Source: Aequorivita vladivostokensis (GTDB lineage Bacteria; Bacteroidota; Bacteroidia; Flavobacteriales; Flavobacteriaceae). Taken from it: a DNA stretch of 64,000 nucleotides. The stretch is from the NCBI RefSeq assembly GCF_000952855.1, contig NZ_JSVU01000003.1, positions 124,001 to 188,000 of the forward strand. Direction: 5' to 3'. A program made the translations under genes and the position numbers. The notes under the pieces were generated by a model that was given only the letters and a program-made list of their open reading frames with translations, was not told where the DNA came from and searched no databases. Positions 26,323 through 34,817 of the stretch are shown here, one piece after another; position 1 is the first letter of the stretch; the number at the start of each line of letters is the position of its first letter.

Positions 26323-29073
26323 ATGAGAGCTTTTTCAATAAATAGCGCCCAAAACGGAAAACCAAATTCCTTGCAGCCCACAAAAGGCAATACGCCCTTT
26401 TTTGCGGCACAGGCCAAGCTATCTGTGGGAAAAGCCGACGATGCTTATGAAAAAGAAGCCGGTTCCGTAGCCGATAAAGTGGTGCAGCGAATGGAAAATG
26501 GTGCCTTCCGTGCTTCGGAAACTTTTTTTCCACCAGCAACAATTCAGAAAAAAACCGAGGAAGAAAATACGGAAATCCAACAAAAGCCGCTTTCCGATTC
26601 CATAACCCCGTTGGTTCAATTAAAGAGTGTTGAAGACGAACAAATCCAAGAAAAATGTGAGGAATGTGAAAAGGAGGTCGCTATTTCAAAAGCCTCGGAA
26701 GAAGATGGGATTTCCAAAATCCAAAAAAAATGTGTAGACTGCGAACAGAAAGAAGAAAACATTCAAAAAAAATCTTCCAAAAACAGCAATGCTTCAGCTT
26801 CAAATATTGAAAGCACTTTAAAAAGCACGAAAGGCAATGGCACTCCTCTTCCCAAAAATTCAAAAGCACAATTGGAGAAAAGTTTTGGGGCAGATTTCGG
26901 CAATGTCCGCATTCACAGCAACAGTACTTCGGTACAAATGAGCCGTGCTTTGGGAGCGCAGGCGTTTACAAATGGCAACGATATTTATTTCAATTCCGGG
27001 AAATTCAATCCTTCCACAAAATCTGGAAAACACTTGTTGGCGCACGAGCTTACGCACGTAATTCAGCAAAATAAGGGCATTCATAATAACATTCAGCGGG
27101 CCTGCGAAAATAGCCCTGCCACCATTCCCTCAACGGGTATGAACGGATGTTCTACCGAAACATCACGCCCAACTCATCAAAATACTGAAATAAATTATGT
27201 GGTCGGAAACTGGGCCATAGACGCCCAAAGCAAAGCAGCGCTTTCAGCAATTGCGGCAAAGTGGCACGCCGACGCACGCAATGACACTGTACGCATTGAT
27301 GGCTTTGCGAGCTGTGATGGAGCGGCTTCAACCAATTGGCGTCTTTCCTGCGATCGCGCAAATGCCGTGGAAAACGAACTGAAAAACCCTAGCGATGGAA
27401 GTCCCGGTATTCCTTCAACCGCAACCTTTAACAAATTTGCACATGGGGAAACGGGGGAATTTTCAGCCATAGATTCAACCCAAAACCGAAAAAGCCTAGT
27501 AACCCTCCAGCCAACCGCTGGTGCGCTGCCGGCCGTAATGCCAACAGCGGGACCAAACGATTTTCAGATTACGAGAATACCTGCTTCTTCGCAGGACAAG
27601 ATTTTTTTCGCAGCGGGAAGTGCCATTCTTACTGCTGGTGGAATTGCCGCAATTGATGCCTTAAAATTGACAACGCCCACGAATGTAAGGCTGATTGGCT
27701 TTGCAAGCATGGAAGAGCCCACCACCCTTGCGCAGGATAGAGCCAATGCGGTTTTGGCAAGATTACAGCAGAATCCAAACGCCATAAGCGTTGTTTCGGC
27801 TATTGGAAATGCCGCGGCCACTTCAACACGAAGTGATTTTGCAAGTGCGAGAAGCGTTGAAATCCTAACAGGAACGGCTACTCCCACAACCTTGGATTGC
27901 GATGCAATAGTTGTGGGAAGCAATCCTCCACAAAAAGTAAATCCGCCTACCCAGCCCTGTGCAACGATGGATCCCGATACATTGACAGCTTTTAATACCG
28001 CATTGCCCATAGCCAATGACGCAATGACTGCAGCCATAAATGCTGCAAATGCAACACACGCAGATTTTAACCCAAATTTAGTACAGCAATTTTTCGGAAG
28101 AAATGATGCCGCCATTTTAGCAACACTTTCAAGCAATTTGTTAAGACTGCAAGCGCATGTTGCAGGTTTGCCCGCAATTACAAATTGTGGCGGCCAATGT
28201 GATACCGGCGGTTGTGAAAATGGGCCAATAGCATATAATAATGGTGTCGATTCTGCTTCAACCATGACTTTATGCGTTCCTACCTTTAAAAGTTTGAACA
28301 CCAATGATGCCGCTAGAAATCTAATTCACGAAAGCGCCCACGGAACCACACCTTTGGGTGGCGCGGGAGCTCCTACCGAAGGAACAAAAGACGTGGCTTA
28401 TAGGCACGAACGGATGATGTTCCAACTTTCGCCTGAAGACCGTTTACGAAATTCAGACAGTTATGCACTTTTTGCGCTTTTCGCAAAAGAAGTACAGACT
28501 ACAGGAAATGCAAATGCGGTGCCGGCCGGAATAAGCACGCCGTCCAATGATACTTTTATAGGGATAGATGCTGCGGATGAAGACCCACTGAAACTTGCAA
28601 TTGCACAATTGGAGAAAAGATTGGCTTGGGCAACAAGCCATTCGGGGCAACTCTTCGGGGAAGCACAATTAGTACGCGATGGCTCCCAAACCTGGGCCGC
28701 AACTTGGGCCAATGCATATATGCACGAAGCTGCATTGCGATTTCCCGTAAATGATCCTTCCGTTCCGCCAAACCAACCTACTTTGGACGATATGGTGAAA
28801 TTAGCCGCTATCGTTGAAAAATATAAATTGATGCGCTTTGCCGTAAAAAGAGACTTAACAGTCTTTGGCCTTGCCGTTGGTGTAGTGTCTTGGATGGGTG
28901 GAGCCACCATTGCAGGCGATACGCTGTTTATAGGTCCAGACTTTTTCCGGGCTGATCCGCGGCAGCAGATATCATTGCTTTTGGAAGCCCTCGCCGCTTC
29001 AACACCCGGCGTGGAGGCCGCTTTTATACCGGCTTATGTATCCTTTGCGGAATTTATGCACGACAATGCCTAA
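26323..29073 (+). CDS. eCIS-core (DUF4157) cargo/effector candidate with two HExxH motifs
   Basis: 916 aa from the ATG at 26323; an upstream GTG at 26305 lies inside the tape-measure gene and adds nothing conserved. Order: polar N-terminus with two CxxC pairs (C112/C115 and C137/C140), as often seen before this domain; then the DUF4157 eCIS core (about 175-250: PLPKNSKAQLEKSFGADFGN, VRIHSNSTSVQMSRALGAQAFT) with HELTH at 241-245. Two OmpA-like segments follow (about 290-395 and 425-525; IDGFASCDGAASTNWRLSCDRA, IGFASMEEPTTLAQDRANAVLA). The C-terminal domain has a second zinc-protease-like motif HESAH at 669-673. No signal peptide, consistent with loading into the particle in the cytosol. Substrate unknown. 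Confidence 0.9.
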   Translation: MRAFSINSAQNGKPNSLQPTKGNTPFFAAQAKLSVGKADDAYEKEAGSVADKVVQRMENGAFRASETFFPPATIQKKTEEENTEIQQKPLSDSITPLVQLKSVEDEQIQEKCEECEKEVAISKASEEDGISKIQKKCVDCEQKEENIQKKSSKNSNASASNIESTLKSTKGNGTPLPKNSKAQLEKSFGADFGNVRIHSNSTSVQMSRALGAQAFTNGNDIYFNSGKFNPSTKSGKHLLAHELTHVIQQNKGIHNNIQRACENSPATIPSTGMNGCSTETSRPTHQNTEINYVVGNWAIDAQSKAALSAIAAKWHADARNDTVRIDGFASCDGAASTNWRLSCDRANAVENELKNPSDGSPGIPSTATFNKFAHGETGEFSAIDSTQNRKSLVTLQPTAGALPAVMPTAGPNDFQITRIPASSQDKIFFAAGSAILTAGGIAAIDALKLTTPTNVRLIGFASMEEPTTLAQDRANAVLARLQQNPNAISVVSAIGNAAATSTRSDFASARSVEILTGTATPTTLDCDAIVVGSNPPQKVNPPTQPCATMDPDTLTAFNTALPIANDAMTAAINAANATHADFNPNLVQQFFGRNDAAILATLSSNLLRLQAHVAGLPAITNCGGQCDTGGCENGPIAYNNGVDSASTMTLCVPTFKSLNTNDAARNLIHESAHGTTPLGGAGAPTEGTKDVAYRHERMMFQLSPEDRLRNSDSYALFALFAKEVQTTGNANAVPAGISTPSNDTFIGIDAADEDPLKLAIAQLEKRLAWATSHSGQLFGEAQLVRDGSQTWAATWANAYMHEAALRFPVNDPSVPPNQPTLDDMVKLAAIVEKYKLMRFAVKRDLTVFGLAVGVVSWMGGATIAGDTLFIGPDFFRADPRQQISLLLEALAASTPGVEAAFIPAYVSFAEFMHDNA

Positions 29074-29090
29074 TTCAGAAAAATATTAAG

Positions 29091-30008
29091 ATGACAAAGT
29101 ATAAATCATTTCTGAAAATTGAAAAAACCGTTTCACTGCCCGTTGCTGTTGAAACGAATGCCGTTTTGGTTTCTTGGAAGGAAAGTCTTTTCATCTTAAC
29201 AAATTCAATTGCAAAGAGAGAAACTTTTGTATTTAAAATGAGTTATTCTTTCACTTTTGAAAAAATTAAAACCCTTCCCATATTATCGACATCTGCTTAT
29301 ATTTTTGAAAGCCAAATAATTATTTCCGGCAGTGATAATGAGGGAAACGCCATAATTGTAGCTATAAATTTTTCCGGAGAAATTCTTCAAAAAATACCTT
29401 TGGAAATCACTCCCAGTATTTGGCCCAAGGTTGGCGGCACGGATAAAATATATGTTGCTTGGCAGGAAAAAGCCGATGAAATAAAGCGTGGTATCTTAAA
29501 TTTTAATAATTCTGAAATAGAACAACTTCAGCCAATACCAGTTGAAAATCCGCCAGCAAAACTCATCGCCGTCACGAAAACCCTTTTCGCGATCATTTTA
29601 GAAAAAAACAAAACGATCGTAATTGATTTGATTACAAATGAGCAACATTCCTTAAACATTTCACAGTCTATAACAGTTGGGCAATCAAATGAAGATATTT
29701 ATTTTGGATGGATGGAAAGCAACACCGTGTGTTTAAAATTTCAGCATAGTGAAGAAAAACATTGTGTTGCTTCAAAAAACGCAAATACCGGAAAACTACA
29801 GGCGGTTTCGGGAAGCGAAGCCGCGCTCTGGCTACAAAAACAGGAAATGGACATTGACGGAAATTACCAATGGAAATCTGCAATTATTCAAAAAGATGTT
29901 GAAATTTTTGAAATCGATAGTTTCATACACACCGTTGGCGCTTGGAACGGGATGCTCGTCGCCGTTCAGGAATCGAAAATAATTTTCCTCAAAAAACAAA
30001 CAATTTAA
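29091..30008 (+). CDS. Unknown protein, probable beta-propeller (305 aa)
   Basis: Alternating hydrophobic short strands separated by turns (NAVLVSWKESLFIL, SQIIISGSDNEGNAIIVAIN, DKIYVAWQEKADEIKRGIL, EDIYFGWMESNTVCLKF, AWNGMLVAVQESKIIFL) repeat about every 45 residues. This suggests a small six- or seven-bladed propeller. No enzyme motif and no signal peptide. It sits 17 bp after the cargo candidate and 11 bp before the lysin. An immunity protein, cargo adaptor or binding protein are all possible; I cannot choose. Confidence 0.7.
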   Translation: MTKYKSFLKIEKTVSLPVAVETNAVLVSWKESLFILTNSIAKRETFVFKMSYSFTFEKIKTLPILSTSAYIFESQIIISGSDNEGNAIIVAINFSGEILQKIPLEITPSIWPKVGGTDKIYVAWQEKADEIKRGILNFNNSEIEQLQPIPVENPPAKLIAVTKTLFAIILEKNKTIVIDLITNEQHSLNISQSITVGQSNEDIYFGWMESNTVCLKFQHSEEKHCVASKNANTGKLQAVSGSEAALWLQKQEMDIDGNYQWKSAIIQKDVEIFEIDSFIHTVGAWNGMLVAVQESKIIFLKKQTI

Positions 30009-30019
30009 CAGATGAAATC

Positions 30020-30835
30020 ATGAAAAAAGACAAATATCTAAAAGAGCTGACCATTAACGAGACCCAAAAAAGACACGGCGACAATACTAAAAAAGATGTG
30101 ATGAAAATACAGTCTTGGCTTTCACTCTATGCCATTCAAAACCCCGAAAGTGGTACTGTAACCGGAATTGACGGCGATTTTGGCCCAGCAACCGAAAAAG
30201 CGGTCAAAAATTTTCAAAAGGCAACAAATAGCAGCCAGACCGGGATAGTTACCCCACAACTTTTTGAAAAACTCTGCGAAGGCATGAAAGATGCCTTTGA
30301 AAGACCATTGCTGTCAAACACGCTAAGAAATGCAATGGTGGAAGCGGCTGAAAATCATTTAAGGAATGCCCCTTTCGAACTCGAAATAAAAGGACAATCC
30401 AACAGTGGCCCGTGGGTTCGGGCGTATATGGACGGACATGACGGTTCGCCTTGGTACTGGTGCATGGGCTTTGCACAAACAATTTTAGATCAAGCCGCCA
30501 GCGCGCTCGGGAAGGATTTCCGCAGCTTGATGCCGCTTACTTACAGTTGCGATACCGTTGGGACAACAGGTTTGAGCAAAGGGTTGTTGACGCGCTACCA
30601 AACGGTTCGCAACAATCCTTCGGTGATGAAACCGGGCGATTTTTTCCTTTTGCAAAAATCTAGATATGATTGGACGCATACCGGAATTATCATTTCCGTG
30701 GGCAACGACGTGATTGAGACCATTGAGGGAAACACCAACCAAGCGGGCTCCCGAAACGGGATTGCTGTTTTAAAAAGAACCCGAAATTTCAGAAAAACGA
30801 AACTGGATGTTTTCTCCATCGAGCCATTGGTATAG
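30020..30835 (+). CDS. Peptidoglycan-binding and CHAP-type cysteine peptidase (lysin)
   Basis: The ATG at 30020 is preferred over a longer frame from 29942 that overlaps the previous gene. The 271-aa product has a PG_binding_1 repeat at about 25-85 (KKDVMKIQSWLSLYAI, DGDFGPATEKAVKNFQKATN). A CHAP/NlpC-like domain follows, with catalytic Cys in YWCMGFAQ, His in THTGIIISVGND and an Asn/Glu in IEGNTNQAGSRNG. Such enzymes cleave peptidoglycan peptides or amide bonds. There is no signal peptide, so it is either carried as cargo or reaches the wall during lysis or particle release. Confidence 0.85.
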   Translation: MKKDKYLKELTINETQKRHGDNTKKDVMKIQSWLSLYAIQNPESGTVTGIDGDFGPATEKAVKNFQKATNSSQTGIVTPQLFEKLCEGMKDAFERPLLSNTLRNAMVEAAENHLRNAPFELEIKGQSNSGPWVRAYMDGHDGSPWYWCMGFAQTILDQAASALGKDFRSLMPLTYSCDTVGTTGLSKGLLTRYQTVRNNPSVMKPGDFFLLQKSRYDWTHTGIIISVGNDVIETIEGNTNQAGSRNGIAVLKRTRNFRKTKLDVFSIEPLV

Positions 30836-30904
30836 TTTATTATTATTTCAAAAGAAATTTTTCTAGATAATTATCTTTAAATTAGAAACTTATATCTTTT
30901 TTCA

Positions 30905-33478
30905 ATGAAAGAAACTGAAGAAAAAAAATCGTGGATTACAAAGCTGATTGATGTCGTGCATCATCTTTTCAAATCTTTCAAAAACTTTTTTAAGTCTTCT
31001 ATTTTAAGCCTTTTGGTCATTTTGATCATTCTTTTGTTGTTAACCCAAATGGATCAGGCCTTCACTATGATGGTCGATTTGATAGAGACCAAATGGGTAT
31101 CCCTGTTTTTGGCATTCTTTTTCATTAACGGGCTTGCTGTTGCGCTTTCCCACTACCCTATTTATACCTATTATGCAGCTGATCTCAACAACAGTGGCGA
31201 TTATACAAACTGGCACGCAAAGCACCCTTTAAACTGGTGGCTTTTTAAAAAATTTACGGTCTATACGTTTACCACAGATAAGAGCTCAGGTTACAAACCC
31301 GATAACTGGGCCAATTATTTTCGCTATTCCACGGGCATTTTGATACACATTGTTTGGATACACTTCATCATCAGCAGTTTTAAGCCAAACTTCATTTTTG
31401 AGGATTTCCCTTTTGATAAAGTGAAGATTATTATTTACGTGCTGCTTCTCGTCCCTTTTGTACTTTATATCTATTTGAAGGAAAAAATCACCAAATACGA
31501 AAGTGAAAAAACCACCAAAGAACTTCCTGAAAAGCTGACAAAATTCTACCGAAAATTAGCCCTGTGGTACCTAATCATTGCTATACTGTGCGTTGTTCTG
31601 CTCATAAATACACTTACTTGGGGCAATTTCAGCCCGGGAGGGTTTATAATGCTGCTGTTAACCAGCTATGTCTTTATGTTCAATTATATTTTTTTCAGAT
31701 TGTTGCGCTCCAAATTCAGTTTGATTTTAGATACGTTAACCAGCACCAAATATCTTCCCGTACGGATATTTTTTGAAAAAATCCACTTTTTGGAAAAATC
31801 CGAGAACTATCTGTTAATGTTCTATTTGAACTTTTTAGTGGCCGCAATTTTTCTTTTCGTTCTCACAATGGCCAGCATTTTGGGATGGCCGCTGATGAAT
31901 GGCGTTCCCATTTTGCTCGCCTTCTTCTACTTTTACTATTTTGTATTAGCAAGTCTGGGTAAGTACTTTTTTGTTGCCAGAAAAAAGCAATTGCTGAACA
32001 CGAAAGGTTATCGTGCCTTTTTGGCAATAATCTTTATATTTTTTGTGCTCCTAATTATTACAAATTGTACAAATACCGAAGTCACCACCCACGAACTGGA
32101 TTTGGTTGAAAACACAAAGACCGAAATACCCGAAGCGATATTTTTGGATAGTCTAAAAGCAAAAAAGGACAACACACTTTTCTTTATAGCTTCACACGGT
32201 GGCGGGTTAAAAGCAAACGTTTGGACACTTAATGTGCTGAACAAATTACAAACTAATACAGAAGGAAAACTGTTGAAACAAAGCATCGCCTTTTCTGGCG
32301 CTTCGGGCGGTTCGTTAGGTTTGGCGCTCTATACGGGGCTTTTCAAGGAAGATGCCTTGGATACGCTTCGCATCAAAAAAAAGATAGATTCCCTCGCAAA
32401 ACAAAATTATACATCTCTGGATTTAACGCTAACGTTCGGGCTGGATACCTATCGAAAGCTGTGGCCGTTTAGCCAGCGAATCGGCTTACGCGACCGTCCT
32501 TATTACGCAATGGTGAAATATCAAAACAACATCCAAAACACACCTTCAAAACATCTTTCCAAAGTTTCTTTTCGCGATTATTGGAAAGAAGCTTTTCTTA
32601 AAGACGGCTACTTTCCGTCTCTCATTATGAATACCGCCGGCCAAAAAGGAAACCGTGGCATTCTGTGGTCCGTGAAGCAAAAAGATTTCAACGCCATTTT
32701 TCCCTATGCAGAAAATCTGGCCGACTTGGCGGGCAATAAAACCATTCCTTTTTACCAAGCCGTTTCTACTACCAACCGTTTCCCTATTTTCAGTCCCGCC
32801 GCAAAAATAAAGGGACACGGCCATTTTATCGATGCAGGGGCCATTGACAATAGTGGACTTTTGGGATGTTTGGATTTGCACCATTATTTACTTCGCAATC
32901 AGGTTTTGGGCGACAAACAGATTGCTTATGTTGAAATTATAAACAGCAAAAGTCTGTATGTGAATTATTTGGTTGAAAAATTCAAAAAAGAAAACAAAAT
33001 CCTCCACATCCACAAAAACGAAAACGAATCGGATAACATAATCGTCGATTTGGAAACGGGGCTCAATCTTGATAAAATCCCCAACTACCTCAGTGATTAT
33101 TTGACCAATTGGGAAGAAGCCGCCGATGGAAAATTGCGTTATTTCAAAATTTTTATGCCGCACAAAGTCTCCATTGATGATGTGGAAGCGTTTTTTAAGG
33201 GCACGATTACAAATTCCAAAACCCGCAAAAAACTTGAAGTTTTTCTGGAAAAGGAAAACAATTTGATACTTTCCTTGACAGAAAAACCAAACAAACCCTT
33301 TTTTGACCCTTGGGAATTTTACGAACCTACCCTTTCGCGGCATTTAAGTATAAGCAGCTTAAATTATATCGATGCCATTTTGAAGCATCCTTTGCTGGAA
33401 GAGCAATTTTCAGAAATCAAAAAACTTATTAATACCAAGGCTATGGAAAAAAATGAAAACCCGGAAATCGCCTTTTAA
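30905..33478 (+). CDS. Polytopic membrane protein with C-terminal patatin-like phospholipase domain
   Basis: 857 aa. The N-terminal half (to about residue 385) has roughly eight or nine membrane helices, for example FFKSSILSLLVILIILLLL, WVSLFLAFFFINGLAVAL and AFLAIIFIFFVLLIITNC. The C-terminal half is patatin-like: oxyanion loop HGGGLKAN (G432-G434), nucleophile S467 in SGASGGSLG (GxSxG), and catalytic D643 in FIDAGAIDNSG. Patatins hydrolyse acyl chains from glycerophospholipids. The catalytic domain should lie on one face of the inner membrane. It is preceded by the longest gap of the eCIS block after the lysin (69 bp) and followed 9 bp later by the eCIS ATPase. Confidence 0.85.
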   Translation: MKETEEKKSWITKLIDVVHHLFKSFKNFFKSSILSLLVILIILLLLTQMDQAFTMMVDLIETKWVSLFLAFFFINGLAVALSHYPIYTYYAADLNNSGDYTNWHAKHPLNWWLFKKFTVYTFTTDKSSGYKPDNWANYFRYSTGILIHIVWIHFIISSFKPNFIFEDFPFDKVKIIIYVLLLVPFVLYIYLKEKITKYESEKTTKELPEKLTKFYRKLALWYLIIAILCVVLLINTLTWGNFSPGGFIMLLLTSYVFMFNYIFFRLLRSKFSLILDTLTSTKYLPVRIFFEKIHFLEKSENYLLMFYLNFLVAAIFLFVLTMASILGWPLMNGVPILLAFFYFYYFVLASLGKYFFVARKKQLLNTKGYRAFLAIIFIFFVLLIITNCTNTEVTTHELDLVENTKTEIPEAIFLDSLKAKKDNTLFFIASHGGGLKANVWTLNVLNKLQTNTEGKLLKQSIAFSGASGGSLGLALYTGLFKEDALDTLRIKKKIDSLAKQNYTSLDLTLTFGLDTYRKLWPFSQRIGLRDRPYYAMVKYQNNIQNTPSKHLSKVSFRDYWKEAFLKDGYFPSLIMNTAGQKGNRGILWSVKQKDFNAIFPYAENLADLAGNKTIPFYQAVSTTNRFPIFSPAAKIKGHGHFIDAGAIDNSGLLGCLDLHHYLLRNQVLGDKQIAYVEIINSKSLYVNYLVEKFKKENKILHIHKNENESDNIIVDLETGLNLDKIPNYLSDYLTNWEEAADGKLRYFKIFMPHKVSIDDVEAFFKGTITNSKTRKKLEVFLEKENNLILSLTEKPNKPFFDPWEFYEPTLSRHLSISSLNYIDAILKHPLLEEQFSEIKKLINTKAMEKNENPEIAF

Positions 33479-33487
33479 AAATTTCTT

Positions 33488-34816
33488 ATGAAAAGTACCT
33501 CTGAAATAGAACTGACTAAAATTTTCAACTTTTTGGAAGCGGTCATTTCGTGGCGAATAAAAAATCCCAGCTCAGATTTTGGGACGCAAGCACCTACTTT
33601 GGATTTAAAAAAACTGGGGAAATCAAAATTGGGCGAATTTCTAAAAGAAGAAAACCTTTCACAGGCAGAAGCAGTCGTTCTTCTTTTGGCTCTCGCACCT
33701 TCCATTTATCCGTCAATTTTGCTCGATGTGGTTTCAAAGGAATTCCCAAAAGGGACCGATTTTGTTGAGTTTGGCGGTATAAAAGGTCAAAATCACCGCG
33801 GCATACTTCCCACGGGCGAAACCGTTCAATTTATTTTGGGAGGCTCCGATTTCACAAAAAGAATGGAGTGCATGGACTACTTTTCGGAAGCACATTTCTT
33901 CAACAAAAAAAATGTGCTATACCTCGAAAATGCACCTTCGGGAGAACCTATGATGAGCGGAAAATTGGTGCTTTTCCCAGAAATTATCCACAAGCTCACC
34001 ACGGGAGAGGTGCCGCCACCAAAATTAAGCACCCAATTTCCGGCTGAAAAACTTGAAACCCAATTGGAGTGGGATGATTTGATTTTAAGTGAAAAAACCT
34101 TGCAACAAATAAAGGAGCTTGAAACGTGGTTGCAACACAACGACCATCTTTTCAAAAATTGGGGAATGGAGAAACGCTTGAAAGCAGGTTACCGAGTACT
34201 TTTCCATGGACCAGCGGGTACGGGAAAAACACTGACCGCAAGCCTTTTGGGAAAATACACCCACAAACCCGTTTACAGAATCGATCTTTCAACAGTGGTT
34301 TCCAAATACATAGGCGAGACCGAAAAAAACCTTTCAAACCTTTTCAACAAAGCCGCGCATAAAGACTGGATTTTGTTTTTTGACGAGGCCGATGCTATCT
34401 TCGGAAAACGAACAAATGTTAGAGATGCCCACGATAAATATGCAAACCAAGAGGTTAGCTATCTACTGCAACGCGTGGAATCGCATCCCGGATTAATTAT
34501 TTTGGCTTCCAATTTTCGGGATAATATTGACGAAGCTTTTACGCGCAGGTTTCAATCTATTATCGCTTTCGAAATGCCCGGTGCAAAGGAACGGGCCGTT
34601 ATTTGGAAAACAAACCTTCCCGAAAAGCTGAAAATTTCAAAAGAAATTGATTGGGAGGAAATTTCAAAAAAATACGAACTCACGGGCTCCAATATTCTAA
34701 ATATCATCCAATTTTGCTGCTTGCAGGTTTTAAGTGAAAAATCTGAAACACTTTCACTTAAAATTTTACAACAGGGAATTAGACGTGAGTTTTTAAAGGA
34801 AAACCGCACACATTAG
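33488..34816 (+). CDS. eCIS AAA+ ATPase (Afp15/Pvc15 type)
   Basis: 442 aa. A variable N-terminal domain (1-200) precedes a classical AAA module: Walker A GPAGTGKT at 241-248, Walker B LFFDEAD with D299-E300, sensor-1 region IILASNFRDNIDEAFTRRF with the arginine finger pair. The C-terminal lid includes LTGSNILNIIQFCCLQ. In Afp and PVC loci the AAA+ protein is needed for assembly or cargo loading and is not part of the particle. It closes the locus; the next gene converges with a single base between the stops. Confidence 0.94.
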   Translation: MKSTSEIELTKIFNFLEAVISWRIKNPSSDFGTQAPTLDLKKLGKSKLGEFLKEENLSQAEAVVLLLALAPSIYPSILLDVVSKEFPKGTDFVEFGGIKGQNHRGILPTGETVQFILGGSDFTKRMECMDYFSEAHFFNKKNVLYLENAPSGEPMMSGKLVLFPEIIHKLTTGEVPPPKLSTQFPAEKLETQLEWDDLILSEKTLQQIKELETWLQHNDHLFKNWGMEKRLKAGYRVLFHGPAGTGKTLTASLLGKYTHKPVYRIDLSTVVSKYIGETEKNLSNLFNKAAHKDWILFFDEADAIFGKRTNVRDAHDKYANQEVSYLLQRVESHPGLIILASNFRDNIDEAFTRRFQSIIAFEMPGAKERAVIWKTNLPEKLKISKEIDWEEISKKYELTGSNILNIIQFCCLQVLSEKSETLSLKILQQGIRREFLKENRTH

Positions 34817-34817
34817 C

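Noticed and set aside
27564-28304. 246-aa frame on the minus strand inside the cargo gene
   Set aside because: Lies wholly antisense to a well-supported gene, has no recognisable domain or leader, and its length follows from the Ala/Thr/Asn-rich codons of the real gene.
8933-34816. Prophage or R-type pyocin remnant
   Set aside because: No lysogeny, capsid, portal, terminase or regulatory phage genes; presence of the AAA+ ATPase, DUF4255, DUF5908, CIS tape measure and eCIS-core cargo marks an eCIS.
8933-34816. Type VI secretion system (T6SSiii) reading of the sheath/tube/VgrG/PAAR set
   Set aside because: No membrane complex genes (TssJ/L/M or Bacteroidota TssN-R) and no ClpV; the ATPase is of the single-ring eCIS AAA type.
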